Notes: generated from the sequence alone by a model not told the origin. Shown: positions 34,016-42,570, counted from the stretch's first letter. The stretch is DNA of 64,000 bases from Verrucomicrobiaceae bacterium (GCA_016795465.1 JAEUHK010000124.1:124001-188000), one strand, 5' to 3'. Made by a program: numbers and translations.

Positions 34016-34972
34016 ATGAAAACACTGCCGCTCTTCTGCCCCGCCTTCATTCGTCTCGGACTCTGCCTCGCCGCCACGGGTCTGCTTTCCTCTGCTGCGC
34101 ATGCCCAGGGATTCCCAGGCGGCGGTCCGGCCATCCCGCGCAGCATCGGCCGTGATCCGAGCCAGCAAAATGCTTATCGTGATGGCTATAGCGACGGCAT
34201 GTCCGATGCGAAGGATGCCCGCGCTCCCGAGTATCGCCGCCGCACCTTCCGCTTCACCGCGACGACCGAGTACAGTTACTCCGCTGGTTACTCGGCCGGC
34301 CATCAGGAAGGTTGGCGTGTGTATCAAGGACAAGGTCAAGGCCAGCCGCAAGGCGGTGGTGGCAGGCCCGGAGGACTCTTCGGCCTGTTTGGTGGTTTTG
34401 GCGGAGGCGGCAACAATGTCAACGCGGCCGGCGAACAGCAGGCGGCTTATCAAGAAGGCTACAGCGATGGTCAAAACGACCGAAAAGCCGGGCGCGCGGC
34501 GCACAGCGGACGCCATCCGACCACGCATCCCGGCTTTGAAGAGTGGTATCGCCAGGGCTACTCCGAAGGTTACGGCCGCGTGAATGGCGGCGGCTTCCGG
34601 CCTGGCGGCAACAACGGTGCAGGCATGGGACAAAACCCGGCCGCCTACAAAGAAGGCTACAGCGATGGTCAAAACGACCGGAAGGCTGGCAACTCCCCGC
34701 ACACGGGCCGTCATCCCACCACCCATCCTGGCTTCGAGCGTGACTACCAGCAGGGCTATATGGAGGGTTATTACAGTGGTGGCGGCTTGTTCCGCCCGCA
34801 GGTGCCGGGGGTCGGCAGACCCCAGGCTGCCTACGAGGAGGGCTACAATGACGGCAAGGGCGACCGCAATGCCGGCAACTCTCCTCACACGGGCCGCCAT
34901 CCCACCACCCACCCCGGCTTTGAGAGCTACTATCAGCGTGGTTACATGGATGGTTACCGCCAAGGGCGTTGA
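34016..34972 (+). CDS. Secreted GY/HPTTHPGFE repeat protein, function unknown
   Basis: 318 residues with a signal peptide ending AAHAQ (about residue 31). After a degenerate N-terminal unit (AYRDGYSDGMSDAKDA) come three close repeats of about 45-50 residues separated by Gly-rich linkers. Each contains EGYsDGqnDRkAG, then GRHPTTHPGFE, then YxxGYmeGY. The first two share the 29-base stretch at 34454-34482 and 34652-34680, 198 bp apart, and the third starts near 34838, pointing to recent internal duplication. The paired acidic DG/ND turns could bind a cation. I know no named family for the unit. Confidence 0.8.
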   Translation: MKTLPLFCPAFIRLGLCLAATGLLSSAAHAQGFPGGGPAIPRSIGRDPSQQNAYRDGYSDGMSDAKDARAPEYRRRTFRFTATTEYSYSAGYSAGHQEGWRVYQGQGQGQPQGGGGRPGGLFGLFGGFGGGGNNVNAAGEQQAAYQEGYSDGQNDRKAGRAAHSGRHPTTHPGFEEWYRQGYSEGYGRVNGGGFRPGGNNGAGMGQNPAAYKEGYSDGQNDRKAGNSPHTGRHPTTHPGFERDYQQGYMEGYYSGGGLFRPQVPGVGRPQAAYEEGYNDGKGDRNAGNSPHTGRHPTTHPGFESYYQRGYMDGYRQGR

Positions 34973-35058
34973 GCGGGAAAGCCCCGGCCTGTGCCAATCG
35001 TTTTGGTGCGCTCATTCCCGCGTCCGGTTTGCTCCGTCGACGCGGGATGACTCACCAC

Positions 35059-38000
35059 ATGAAGCGCCTCCTTCTCTTTCTCTCCGCTCTTTGCCCTCTA
35101 CTCTCGGCTTTCGCCCAGCTACCGCTGGAGCTGAAACCGGGCACGCGCATCGCCCTCATCGGGAATTCGCTCTTCGACCGCATGCGCGACGACGGCCAGT
35201 TCGAGGCGCTCATGCACCAGCGTTTTGCCACGGAGAAGCTCGTCTTCCGCAACCTGAGCTGGTCCGCCGATGAAGTGGCCCTGCGCCCGCGCCCGGATGG
35301 CTTTGGCGACCTCAACCAGCATCTCGCCGAGCACAAGGCCGACGTCATCCTCGCCGCCTTCGGCTTCAACGAGAGCTTCAAAGGCGAAAAGGGCCTCGCC
35401 GAGTTCGAAACGCTTCTGAAAGCCTTCCTCATCGAGCTGAAGGCCCATCGCTACAACGGCACCTCCGAGCCCAAAATCGTCCTCGTGAGCCCCACGGCCG
35501 CTGAGAAGCCCCACGAGCATCTCAACGCGCAAATCGAGATGTACTCGAATGCCATGGCGAAGGTCGCAAAGGCCGAGGGCGTGGCCTTCGCGGATGTACG
35601 TAGCACGGGTTTTCAACCCGTGAATGAACGAGTTGAAAACTCGTTCTACACCACCAACGGCGTCCACCTCAACACCGCCGGCTACGCCGCCTTCGCCGAG
35701 CGTCTCTACAACCAGCTCACGCAAGAAACGCCGCCGAAGCTCAACGAAGCCGTCCGCGCCGCCGTCGTCGAAAAGGAGGACAAGTTCTTCCAGCACTACC
35801 GCCCGCTGAACTACTACTACATCAAAGGCGGCCGCATGGAGCCTTACGGCGTCGTGAACTTCCCCGGAGAACTGAAAAAGCTCCTCCAGATGACCGAAGC
35901 CCGAGACGCCGCCATCTGGGCCACCGCATCCACAGATTTCGCAGATGGCGCAGATTCAAAAGCCAAAATCCAATCTGAGAAATCGGTGAAATCGGTGGAT
36001 GATTCTCCCCTTCCGGTGATCACCGGAGACCGCCCCATCAACGAATGGCTCTCTCCCGCCGATGAACGGAAAGCCTTCAAAATCGACCCACGCTTCGAAG
36101 TCAGCCTCTTTGCCTCCGAAGAAGACTTCCCAGACCTCTTCGTGAAGCCCATCGCCATTCGTTTCGATGGCAAAGGCCGCCTGTGGGTCAGCACGAGCAC
36201 GACTTACCCGCAAATCATGCCCGGCGAGGCTCCGCAGGATCGCATCCTCATTCTCGAAGACACCAACGGCGACCACCGCGCCGACAAATGCAGTGTGTGG
36301 GCCGACAAGCTCGCCATCCCGCTCAGCTTTGAGTTCGGAAATGGCGGCGTGTTCGTCTCCGACCAGCCGCATCTGACCTTCCTCAAAGACACCGATGGCG
36401 ACGGCAAGGCCGACCACCGCGAAAAACTCCTCACCGGCTTCGGCACCGAGGACAGCCACCACGCCTTGCACGACTTCGTCTGGAGTCCCGAGGGCGATCT
36501 CATCTTCCGCGAGAGCATCTTCCATCACAGCCAGGTCGAGACGCCCTACGGCCCCGTCCGCGCCCGCGAGAGCAGCTTCTTCCGCTACACGCCCGCCACC
36601 GGCAGGCTGCTCGCCTTTGGCAGTTACATGAGCACGAACCCCTGGGGCATCACCTTCGACGACTGGGGCTTCCACGTCGGCAGCCATCCCGTCTTCGCCA
36701 GCGCCGTCCACGCGCTCAATGCGCCCTACCCCGACATCCACATCCCCGCCGGCAACTATTTTCCTGCTTACAGCGGCACCTGCGGCCAGGAATTCCTCAC
36801 CAGCAGCCACTGGCCGAAGGAGCTGCGCGATCAAAAACACTTCATGCGCGTGCGCTACAAGCCCACCAACGAAGTCGAGCTGCACGAGTGGGTGGAGCAC
36901 GACACGCACTTCGAGGAAAAGAAAGTCGGCATCGTCTTCCAGAGCACGAACCTCAGCTTCATCCCCGTGGACATCCAGCAAGGCCCCGACGGCGCGATGT
37001 ACATCGCCGACTGGTACAACCCCGTCAAAGGCCACGCCCAATACTCCCTCCGCGACACCCGCCGCGACAAAAAGTCCGGCCGCATCTGGCGCATCACCGC
37101 GAAGGATCAAAAACTCGAAGAAGCACCGAAGATTGCTGGAGCGAGCATCCCCGAGCTGCTGGAGCTGCTGAAGAGCGAAAACTACCGGACAAGGTATCGG
37201 GCGAAGGTGGAGTTGAGAGAGAAGAAATTCTCGGAGGCTGATTGGGCATACTTCATCAAAGCGATCACCGCCGCCATTTCGCAAACAAGTCAGCGTGAGG
37301 AGCAGTTTCTCTGTGAATCGCTATGGCTCATCGAACACTTCAAACCCCGTGCACTGGCAGCTACGGGCACCCATGAACAGCTCCTCGCAGTTCTCGAGGT
37401 TTCCAAGTCTCCACATGTCAAAGCATGTTTGGCGAGACACCAGCGGAAGTATGCTGAGTTGTACCTCGACCTGCCACAGTTCCAGGTATGGCCTTCGAGA
37501 GCCGGACGAGCTGCCCAAGTCTTGCGACAACTTTCCAACGACCCCAGCGGCCTCGTCCGCCTCGAAGCGGCCATCGCGGCGAGTTACATCGGCACGCCGG
37601 AGGCCTTGGAGGCCGCGCTCGATCTGCTGAAGCACCCGATGGACCCTTACCTCACCTACGCGCTGCGCACCTCGCTCGACAGCCACACGCTGCAGCCGCT
37701 TTGGAAGGGCAACACCGCCTTCATGCAGAAGCATCCCGAATTGGAAAAATTCCTCAAAGACAGCGAGCCCACCAAACCCGCCCTCATGGCGAAAAAGAAG
37801 AAGCCCGAGCCGCCGAACCCCTTCGACAACCAGCCCGGCCTGCAAACCATCACCATCAAGACCATCCCCGAGCGCCTGCTCTACGACCTGCGCGAGTTCA
37901 AAGTGGCCCCCGGAGCCCCCGTGAAGCTCGTTTTCGAAAATCCCGACGTCACCCCGCACAATCTCCTCATCGTCCAGCCCGGCGCGGCGGACGAAGTCGG

Positions 38001-38214
38001 CATGGCCGGCAACGAAATGGCCAAAACACCCGACGGCTTCGCCAAAGGCTTCATCCCCGACTCCCCGAAGATCCTGCACAAGACCAAGATGCTCAACCAA
38101 GGCGACCGCGAAGTCCTCCGCTTCACCGCGCCGACGGCGAAAGGCCGCTATCCGTATATCTGCACCTTTCCCGGACATTGGCTGGTGATGAAGGGGGAGA
38201 TGATCGTGAAATGA
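35059..38214 (+). CDS. SGNH-like / PVC beta-propeller / HEAT / cupredoxin multidomain protein, exported
   Basis: 1051 residues from ATG 35059 (signal MKRLLLFLSALCPLLSAFAQ). Domains in order: SGNH-hydrolase-like (about 25-215; IALIGNSLF and NGVHLNTAGY, the catalytic Asp of DxxH being Asn); PVC membrane-bound-dehydrogenase-type propeller (about 330-690; LWVSTSTTYPQIMPGEAPQDRILILEDTNGDHRADK, GADGAMYIADWYNP-type motifs); HEAT-like helices (about 700-890); and a blue-copper domain (about 935-1051; His967, Cys1035, His1040, Met1044). Relatives often end in a cytochrome c domain; none is present. Two repeat elements lie inside the coding sequence (35600-35649, 35928-36000). Confidence 0.88.
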   Translation: MKRLLLFLSALCPLLSAFAQLPLELKPGTRIALIGNSLFDRMRDDGQFEALMHQRFATEKLVFRNLSWSADEVALRPRPDGFGDLNQHLAEHKADVILAAFGFNESFKGEKGLAEFETLLKAFLIELKAHRYNGTSEPKIVLVSPTAAEKPHEHLNAQIEMYSNAMAKVAKAEGVAFADVRSTGFQPVNERVENSFYTTNGVHLNTAGYAAFAERLYNQLTQETPPKLNEAVRAAVVEKEDKFFQHYRPLNYYYIKGGRMEPYGVVNFPGELKKLLQMTEARDAAIWATASTDFADGADSKAKIQSEKSVKSVDDSPLPVITGDRPINEWLSPADERKAFKIDPRFEVSLFASEEDFPDLFVKPIAIRFDGKGRLWVSTSTTYPQIMPGEAPQDRILILEDTNGDHRADKCSVWADKLAIPLSFEFGNGGVFVSDQPHLTFLKDTDGDGKADHREKLLTGFGTEDSHHALHDFVWSPEGDLIFRESIFHHSQVETPYGPVRARESSFFRYTPATGRLLAFGSYMSTNPWGITFDDWGFHVGSHPVFASAVHALNAPYPDIHIPAGNYFPAYSGTCGQEFLTSSHWPKELRDQKHFMRVRYKPTNEVELHEWVEHDTHFEEKKVGIVFQSTNLSFIPVDIQQGPDGAMYIADWYNPVKGHAQYSLRDTRRDKKSGRIWRITAKDQKLEEAPKIAGASIPELLELLKSENYRTRYRAKVELREKKFSEADWAYFIKAITAAISQTSQREEQFLCESLWLIEHFKPRALAATGTHEQLLAVLEVSKSPHVKACLARHQRKYAELYLDLPQFQVWPSRAGRAAQVLRQLSNDPSGLVRLEAAIAASYIGTPEALEAALDLLKHPMDPYLTYALRTSLDSHTLQPLWKGNTAFMQKHPELEKFLKDSEPTKPALMAKKKKPEPPNPFDNQPGLQTITIKTIPERLLYDLREFKVAPGAPVKLVFENPDVTPHNLLIVQPGAADEVGMAGNEMAKTPDGFAKGFIPDSPKILHKTKMLNQGDREVLRFTAPTAKGRYPYICTFPGHWLVMKGEMIVK
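35600..35649. repeat. Double 8-3-8 hairpin element inside the SGNH domain coding sequence
   Basis: GTAG (35600-35603) pairs with CTAC (35646-35649). Between them are CACGGGTT/AACCCGTG with loop TTC (35604-35622) and AACGAGTT/AACTCGTT with loop GAA (35627-35645), separated by AATG. It is translated as RSTGFQPVNERVENSFY, just before the catalytic-loop segment TTNGVHLN. Same layout as the intergenic copy at 31938-32000. Confidence 0.85.
35928..36000. repeat. Imperfect 29-bp inverted repeat in the linker before the propeller
   Basis: Arm 35928-35956 (beginning ATCCACAGATTTC) matches the reverse complement of 35972-36000 at 23 of 29 positions, with a 15-base A-rich loop. It encodes the low-complexity linker DFADGADSKAKIQSEKSVKS between the SGNH-like and propeller domains. 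Confidence 0.65.
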
Positions 38215-38317
38215 CGAAGCCAGAATGAGGAATGACGAATGAAGTCCGAATGACTGAATGCTTTGCCCGTTCGGGCTTCGTCATTCAGTCCTCATTCGCC
38301 ATTCTGGTTTCGTCATT
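38210..38317. repeat. GAATGACGAA-type inverted repeat overlapping the stop codon
   Basis: Arm 38210-38227 (AATGACGAAGCCAGAATG) pairs with 38300-38317 at 17 of 18 positions, the other being a G-T pair. The left arm contains the TGA stop of the propeller-cupredoxin gene. The interior holds further GAATGACGAATG and CATTCAGTCCTCATTCG units. No terminator-like T-run follows. Confidence 0.75.
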
Positions 38318-38394
38318 CTTTCCCGCCGTGAATCCTGAAGACAGCGCATCAAAGTCTGAATGAAGCGAACGAAGGCACGGCGTTTACTTCACTC

Positions 38395-39306
38395 ATGAAC
38401 CGCCGTCGCTTTCTCCAATCCATCGCCGCTGCCGCCGCCACGCCTGTTGGGGCCGCGGAGAAGCCTTGGAAGCTCAACTACATGCTGGCATCGTCGATGT
38501 ATGGCAGCCTGCCGCTGGCGGAGATCCTGCCGGAGGTGAAAAAGACCGGTGCCACGGCCATTGAGCTCTGGCCGAAGAAGCACGGCACACAGCGGGAGGA
38601 GATCAATGCCATCGGGCAGGAGAAATTCGCAGCGATGCTCCGCGAGCATGGTTTGAGCTTCGGCGGCACCACGCGGTATGATTTGGGGCCGTTCAAGCTG
38701 ACCGAGGAGATCGCCGTCGTGAAGAAGCTGAGCGGTTCCTTCATCGTCACCGGTGGCTCGGGCGACTGGAAGAACGTCACGCCGGAACAACTGAAGGCGA
38801 ACGTGAAGGGCTTCGTCGAGAAAATGAAGCCTCACGCGGCTCTCGCGGCTGAAAACGGGCTCACCATCGGCATCGAGAACCACGTGAACAACCTCATCGA
38901 CACGCCGGACAGCCTCCGCTGGCTGGCCGACGAGATTCGCACGATGCCCGGCATCGGCATCGCGCTGGCACCTTATCACCTGCCGCAGGACACGAAGCTG
39001 CTGCGCGACCTCATCCGGCACATCGATCAGAAGATGACGCTGTTTTATGCCTGGGAGCATGGCAAAGGCTGCACGAAGCCGATGCCCAAAGAGGAAGAAT
39101 TGCAGCAGATGCCCGGTCGCGGACCGCTTGATTGGAAACCGCTGCTCGATGCGCTCAAGTCCGTGAACTTCACTGGTCCCACGGAGGTCTTCATGCACCC
39201 GACGCCGCGTGGCATTCCGATCCTGCCCACCGCGGCGGAGACGACCGCGGAGATCGTGCGGGCGAAGCAGTATCTCGACAGGCTGGTGGGGTTGGGTGGG
39301 CCGTAA
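38395..39306 (+). CDS. Sugar phosphate isomerase/epimerase-like TIM-barrel protein, Tat-exported
   Basis: 303 residues with a Tat-type start (MNRRRFLQSIAAAAATPVGA). The xylose-isomerase-like (AP endonuclease family 2) barrel is seen in LPLAEILPEVKKTGATAIELWPKK, GLTIGIENHVNNLIDTPDSLRWLADE (metal-site Glu and His), GIGIALAPYHLP and FTGPTEVFMHPTPRG. These exported isomerase-like proteins are abundant in PVC bacteria, and substrate is unknown. The 180-bp gap upstream contains only a repeat element. Confidence 0.85.
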   Translation: MNRRRFLQSIAAAAATPVGAAEKPWKLNYMLASSMYGSLPLAEILPEVKKTGATAIELWPKKHGTQREEINAIGQEKFAAMLREHGLSFGGTTRYDLGPFKLTEEIAVVKKLSGSFIVTGGSGDWKNVTPEQLKANVKGFVEKMKPHAALAAENGLTIGIENHVNNLIDTPDSLRWLADEIRTMPGIGIALAPYHLPQDTKLLRDLIRHIDQKMTLFYAWEHGKGCTKPMPKEEELQQMPGRGPLDWKPLLDALKSVNFTGPTEVFMHPTPRGIPILPTAAETTAEIVRAKQYLDRLVGLGGP

Positions 39307-39308
39307 GA

Positions 39309-39378
39309 GGTGAGATGTAAGAAATGAGAAGTGGTGTTCTGCCTCGGACCTCTCACTTCTAACGTCTTACTTCTGACC
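39309..39378. repeat. Degenerate AGAAGTGAGA/TCTCACTTCT inverted repeat
   Basis: GGTGAGATGTAAGAAATGAG (from 39309) pairs imperfectly with the stretch CCTCTCACTTCTAACGTCTT up to 39378, with short insertions. It lies between the convergent isomerase-like and pseudouridine synthase genes and could also help terminate both. Confidence 0.5.
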
Positions 39379-39389
39379 CAAACGCGTCC

Positions 39390-40304
39390 TCACCGTGGCC
39401 GCCGTGTCTTGCTCCAGGCGGAGCGGCCTTTGGGGCGATCGGTGCGTTCCGAGCGTTCGCTGCGCTTCGCCGGGCCGGCGGATGAACGGGGCTTGGCAGG
39501 CCCGCTGGAACGTGAGCGGGGCTTCGCGGCCTTTTTCGATGGCGCGAAGGTATCGTCGTCATCGGAGGAAGGCTTGCTGCGGGCCGGCTTGGCACGCTCG
39601 CGGGGTGCTTGAGCGGTTTCTTTGAAGAAACGCTCGACGTCGGAAGGCTTGAGTTCCTTCCAGCCACCGAGCTGGAGGCCGCGGAGCTGCAACCAGCCGA
39701 TGCGGATGCGGGTGAGACGCTCGACCTCGTAACCGAGGTGGTAAAACATGAGGCGGATCTGGCGCTTCAGGCCCTGCTTGAGCACAACGTGAGCCTTGGT
39801 CGGCTTCACGAGCCAGGCGCGTTCGGCACGGGCGTGACCTTCCTCGGTCATCATGCCTTTGATGAGCTTCGCGAGCACATCGGGGTGCAGCGGCTGGTCC
39901 ACGACGACCTCGTATTCCTTCTCGGCACCCATGCTGGGATGCATCAGGCGGTGGGAGAGGTCTCCCCGGTTCGTCATGAGGATGAGGCCTTCGCTTTCTT
40001 TGTCGAGACGGCCCACATGGTGGAGGTTTTGATACTTCAGCGGCAGGAGATCGTAGATCGTCATGCGCTCATGTGTGTCGCCATGGGAGCAGATGTAGCC
40101 CCGGGGCTTGTTGATGGCGATGACGATGGGCAGCTCGGCCTGGACGGGTTTTCCATCCACCACGACCTTGTCCTCGGGGGACACCTGCGTGGCGAGGTTG
40201 GTGATGACGTGCCCGTTGATCGAGACACGGCCTTCGAGGATGATTTGCTCAGCACCACGGCGCGAGGCAATGCCGCACTGGCTGAGATAGCGGTTCAGGC
40301 GCAC
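39390..40304 (-). CDS. Pseudouridine synthase of the RsuA/RluB/RluE/RluF family
   Basis: 304 residues. An N-terminal S4 RNA-binding domain (MRLNRYLSQCGIASRRGAEQIILEGRVSINGHVI) is followed by the catalytic domain with GRLDKESEGLILMTNRGDLSHRLMHP, where the catalytic Asp sits in GRLDxxSeGL. RQIRLMFYHLGYEVERLTRIRIGWLQLRGL is the typical late motif. The C-terminal 70 residues are a basic Ser/Arg/Lys-rich tail, common in rRNA-modifying enzymes of this group. It modifies 16S or 23S rRNA; the exact site cannot be read from sequence. Confidence 0.93.
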   Translation of the reverse strand: MRLNRYLSQCGIASRRGAEQIILEGRVSINGHVITNLATQVSPEDKVVVDGKPVQAELPIVIAINKPRGYICSHGDTHERMTIYDLLPLKYQNLHHVGRLDKESEGLILMTNRGDLSHRLMHPSMGAEKEYEVVVDQPLHPDVLAKLIKGMMTEEGHARAERAWLVKPTKAHVVLKQGLKRQIRLMFYHLGYEVERLTRIRIGWLQLRGLQLGGWKELKPSDVERFFKETAQAPRERAKPARSKPSSDDDDTFAPSKKAAKPRSRSSGPAKPRSSAGPAKRSERSERTDRPKGRSAWSKTRRPR

Positions 40305-40359
40305 GAGAAAGCGGGGCTGGCGGGGTCAGTTCGCGCCGCCACAGGGCTGGCGCTGCGGC

Positions 40360-40512
40360 TTACTCCGGCTTGGTCTTCGGCAGGTTGGTGGGAAGACGGC
40401 CGTCTTTCCACTGTCCACGGGACTTGAGGAGCTTGATACGCTCACCGCGCTTCAAAACGCTGCGCTTGGTGCCGACGGAGCCGGAGGTCTTGAGGCTGCG
40501 ATGCTGTGACAT
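40360..40512 (-). CDS. Small basic protein of Chlamydiae/Verrucomicrobia (TIGR04137-like)
   Basis: 50 residues from the ATG at 40512 (MSQHRSLKTSGSVGTKRSVLKRGERIKLLKSRGQWKDG, ending LPKTKPE), very rich in Lys/Arg. The pattern SLKTS-vG-KRnVLKR-ERi-lLk-rGqWkeG...LPKTKPE matches, as I recall it, the short protein family shared by Chlamydiae and Verrucomicrobia and thought to be ribosome-associated. The ORF is open further upstream to 40587 but the extra residues are not conserved. Its start is 184 bp from the polymerase gene's end. Confidence 0.8.
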   Translation of the reverse strand: MSQHRSLKTSGSVGTKRSVLKRGERIKLLKSRGQWKDGRLPTNLPKTKPE

Positions 40513-40617
40513 GGCGAAAAACGGATATTGGAAGGGGGTGGGACTGAAAAAGGGCGCGGAGACTAACCGCGACCGGTGGGGACGCAAGGGTTTTGTTCCA
40601 GCAGGAGAGGGGCCGCG

Positions 40618-40692
40618 CTGTGGCCGGGTGCATGGAGCCTGGGCCGGGTGCTCTCACGAGCTGAATGCCGGGGTCACTGCCCCCGGCTACAG
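40618..40692. repeat. CTGTAGCCGGG-type inverted repeat element
   Basis: CTGTGGCCGGG (40618-40628) pairs with CCCGGCTACAG (40682-40692) with one G-T pair. Within the right half, GCCGGGG (from 40667) can alternatively pair with CCCCGGC (40681-40687). It fills the 184-bp gap between the polymerase gene and the small basic protein gene, along with otherwise featureless sequence. Confidence 0.6.
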
Positions 40693-40696
40693 GGGC

Positions 40697-41983
40697 TCAC
40701 TCCTTGAACTCCTCGCGGTCCGGGATGCGGTTGAAGGCGATTTTGGAGCCGGAGAAGGTGCGCACGGTGTCCGGCGTGAAGCCGACGACGATGGAATCGC
40801 GGCCGTGCTTCTTGTTGATGGCATCCAGCACGCGGGAAAGGGACTCGCGACGCTGCCGTGGGTCCTCGCCGCGGGTGAAAAGATCGAGCTGCTGGGGCTG
40901 GGTGAGGGATTCGAGGCCGGAGAGCGTGACGGCGACCTTTTTCACGCGCTGCCAGCGGGCCTGGTGCATCACATTTTCCCACAAACCTCGCATCACCTCG
41001 GTCAGCGCGAGGCTGTCATTCACGGCGGAGAAGCGCCGATGAGCCTCGCAACGCGGCCCGTCCTCCACGCGGATGCTCACGCTCATCTCGGTGGCGCGAT
41101 GATTGGAGCGGCGCAGGCGGCTGGCGGCCTTTAAAAGCAGGCGACGCAGCACGATGGCGGCCTGCGGAGGCTTGCGAAGCTCCGGCGAGAGCACGTGGCT
41201 ATGCCCGATGCTTTTGGGTTCGTGCTCGGGCTCGTCCTCGGAGGGCTCGCCATGCAGCGCCATCCAAAAGCGGTCGCCCACCACGCCACCCCAGGCCTGG
41301 TGCATCTCCTCGCGGGAGGCTTCCCACAGCTGCCGCATCGTGCGGATGCCCACCGCATGCAGACGTGGCTCCATGCGTCTCCCAATGCCGGGAAGGTCGT
41401 GCAGTTCCAGATCGAGCAATCGACCCGGAAGGTCGGCGGCGGTCAAAATGATCAGCCCGTCCGGCTTTTGCATATCGGAGGCCACTTTGGCGAGGAAACG
41501 GTTCGGGGCGAGCCCGATGGAGCAGGTGATGCATTCGCCCATCGTGCGGCGCAGGCCGGCCTTGATGCGTTTCGAGAGATCAATCGCGGCCGGGAGAGAT
41601 CGGCGGAGTCGGTCGAGGCGGAGTGCCATTTCGTCGATGGAGCACACGGAGGTCACCGGGTAGTGCCGCTCGACCTCTTCGATGACCTTGTGGTGATACT
41701 CGACATACTTGTCATGCCGGGCGAGCACGAGCTGGAGGTCCGGGCACCGATGGCGGGCCTCGCCGATGTTCGTGCCGGTCTTGATGCCAAACTTCTTTGC
41801 CTGAGCGCTGGCCGCGATGGCGCAGGTCGCATCGGTCATCACCGGCACCACGGCCACTGGTTTGCCCCGCAAGGCCGGGTTTTCCTGCTGCTCGACGCTG
41901 GCGAAGAAGCTGTTCAAATCGAGGAACAGCCAGTCCACCTCGGGGCTGGCAGGTTCTTCGAAGGCGGGCGGCAACGACGGCAT
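40697..41983 (-). CDS. dinB: Y-family DNA polymerase (DinB/Pol IV-like)
   Basis: 428 residues. Translesion polymerase acting at damaged DNA. Catalytic acidic residues are intact: LDLNSFFASVEQ near the N-terminus and CSIDEMAL (Asp-Glu) near residue 110. Further family marks are GIKTGTNIGEAR, CSIGLAPNRFLAKVASDMQKPDGL and the helix-hairpin-helix LHDLPGIGRRME. QPQQLDLF near 367 is a likely sliding-clamp binding motif. The final part (VGFTPDTVRTFSGSKIAFNRIPD) is like that of standalone verrucomicrobial polymerases; no imuA or dnaE2 gene is adjacent. Confidence 0.92.
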   Translation of the reverse strand: MPSLPPAFEEPASPEVDWLFLDLNSFFASVEQQENPALRGKPVAVVPVMTDATCAIAASAQAKKFGIKTGTNIGEARHRCPDLQLVLARHDKYVEYHHKVIEEVERHYPVTSVCSIDEMALRLDRLRRSLPAAIDLSKRIKAGLRRTMGECITCSIGLAPNRFLAKVASDMQKPDGLIILTAADLPGRLLDLELHDLPGIGRRMEPRLHAVGIRTMRQLWEASREEMHQAWGGVVGDRFWMALHGEPSEDEPEHEPKSIGHSHVLSPELRKPPQAAIVLRRLLLKAASRLRRSNHRATEMSVSIRVEDGPRCEAHRRFSAVNDSLALTEVMRGLWENVMHQARWQRVKKVAVTLSGLESLTQPQQLDLFTRGEDPRQRRESLSRVLDAINKKHGRDSIVVGFTPDTVRTFSGSKIAFNRIPDREEFKE

Positions 41984-42022
41984 GGGGCCGACGATGCCGC
42001 GGAAGAAAAACTGTTCAAGCGA

Positions 42023-42460
42023 TCACTTCCGACCACCAAAAAGACCGCCGAGGCTGCTGCTGATCACGCTCGTGAGCACGCTTTGAAGCTGGCCGCTGGA
42101 GGGATGGTTGTCGGCGATCTGGCCCTGCGGCGTCAGCTTGTCGATCACCTGCGGGAGGAACTGCGCCAGCAGCGGCAGGACCGTGCCGGTGTTCATGCCC
42201 AACTTGCTCGCGAGGCCCTGGAGAGCCTCCGCGCCGATGGCGCTGTGCATCTGGTCCTCGGAAAGCGGCTGATTTTCACCCGTGGACACCCAGGAGGCGA
42301 ACTGGCTGCCAAAGCCCGCGGATTGAAACTGCCCCATCAGCCCCTCGATGCCGCCCGCCTCGCTGAGCAGGCCGCTGAGCATCGCGGCAGGATCTTGTTT
42401 GGAAGAGCCGCCGAGCATGCTGCCCAGCGCGTTTTTGGCGAGTGTGTCGAAGAGTCCCAT
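42023..42460 (-). CDS. YidB family protein (DUF937)
   Basis: 145 residues. MGLFDTLAKNALGSMLGG, then GFGSQFASWVSTGENQPLSEDQMHSAIGAEALQGLASKLGMNTGTVLPLLAQFLPQVIDKLTPQGQI is the diagnostic DUF937/YidB stretch; the Gly/Ser-rich tail ends SSSLGGLFGGRK. Cytoplasmic and small, with no proven function. Divergent from htpG with 110 bp between the starts. Confidence 0.92.
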   Translation of the reverse strand: MGLFDTLAKNALGSMLGGSSKQDPAAMLSGLLSEAGGIEGLMGQFQSAGFGSQFASWVSTGENQPLSEDQMHSAIGAEALQGLASKLGMNTGTVLPLLAQFLPQVIDKLTPQGQIADNHPSSGQLQSVLTSVISSSLGGLFGGRK

Positions 42461-42570
42461 GAGGGCGCGAGTGTCGGGAAGGCCTTTGCAAAGTCAAGAT
42501 GGTCACCGTCTTGACCAAAAATCCGCACTCGCTACTCTCCCGCCCCCCAAACCCAAAAAACATACCTACC

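Noticed and set aside
36167..37171. Alternative plus-strand frames within the propeller gene rich in Ser, Thr and Arg
   Set aside because: These follow codon-position bias in the main frame; they have no start signals or domains.
40618..40692. A tRNA or other structured RNA in the gap before the polymerase gene
   Set aside because: The pairing fits a simple inverted repeat; no cloverleaf, no T-loop-like sequence and no CCA-end context.
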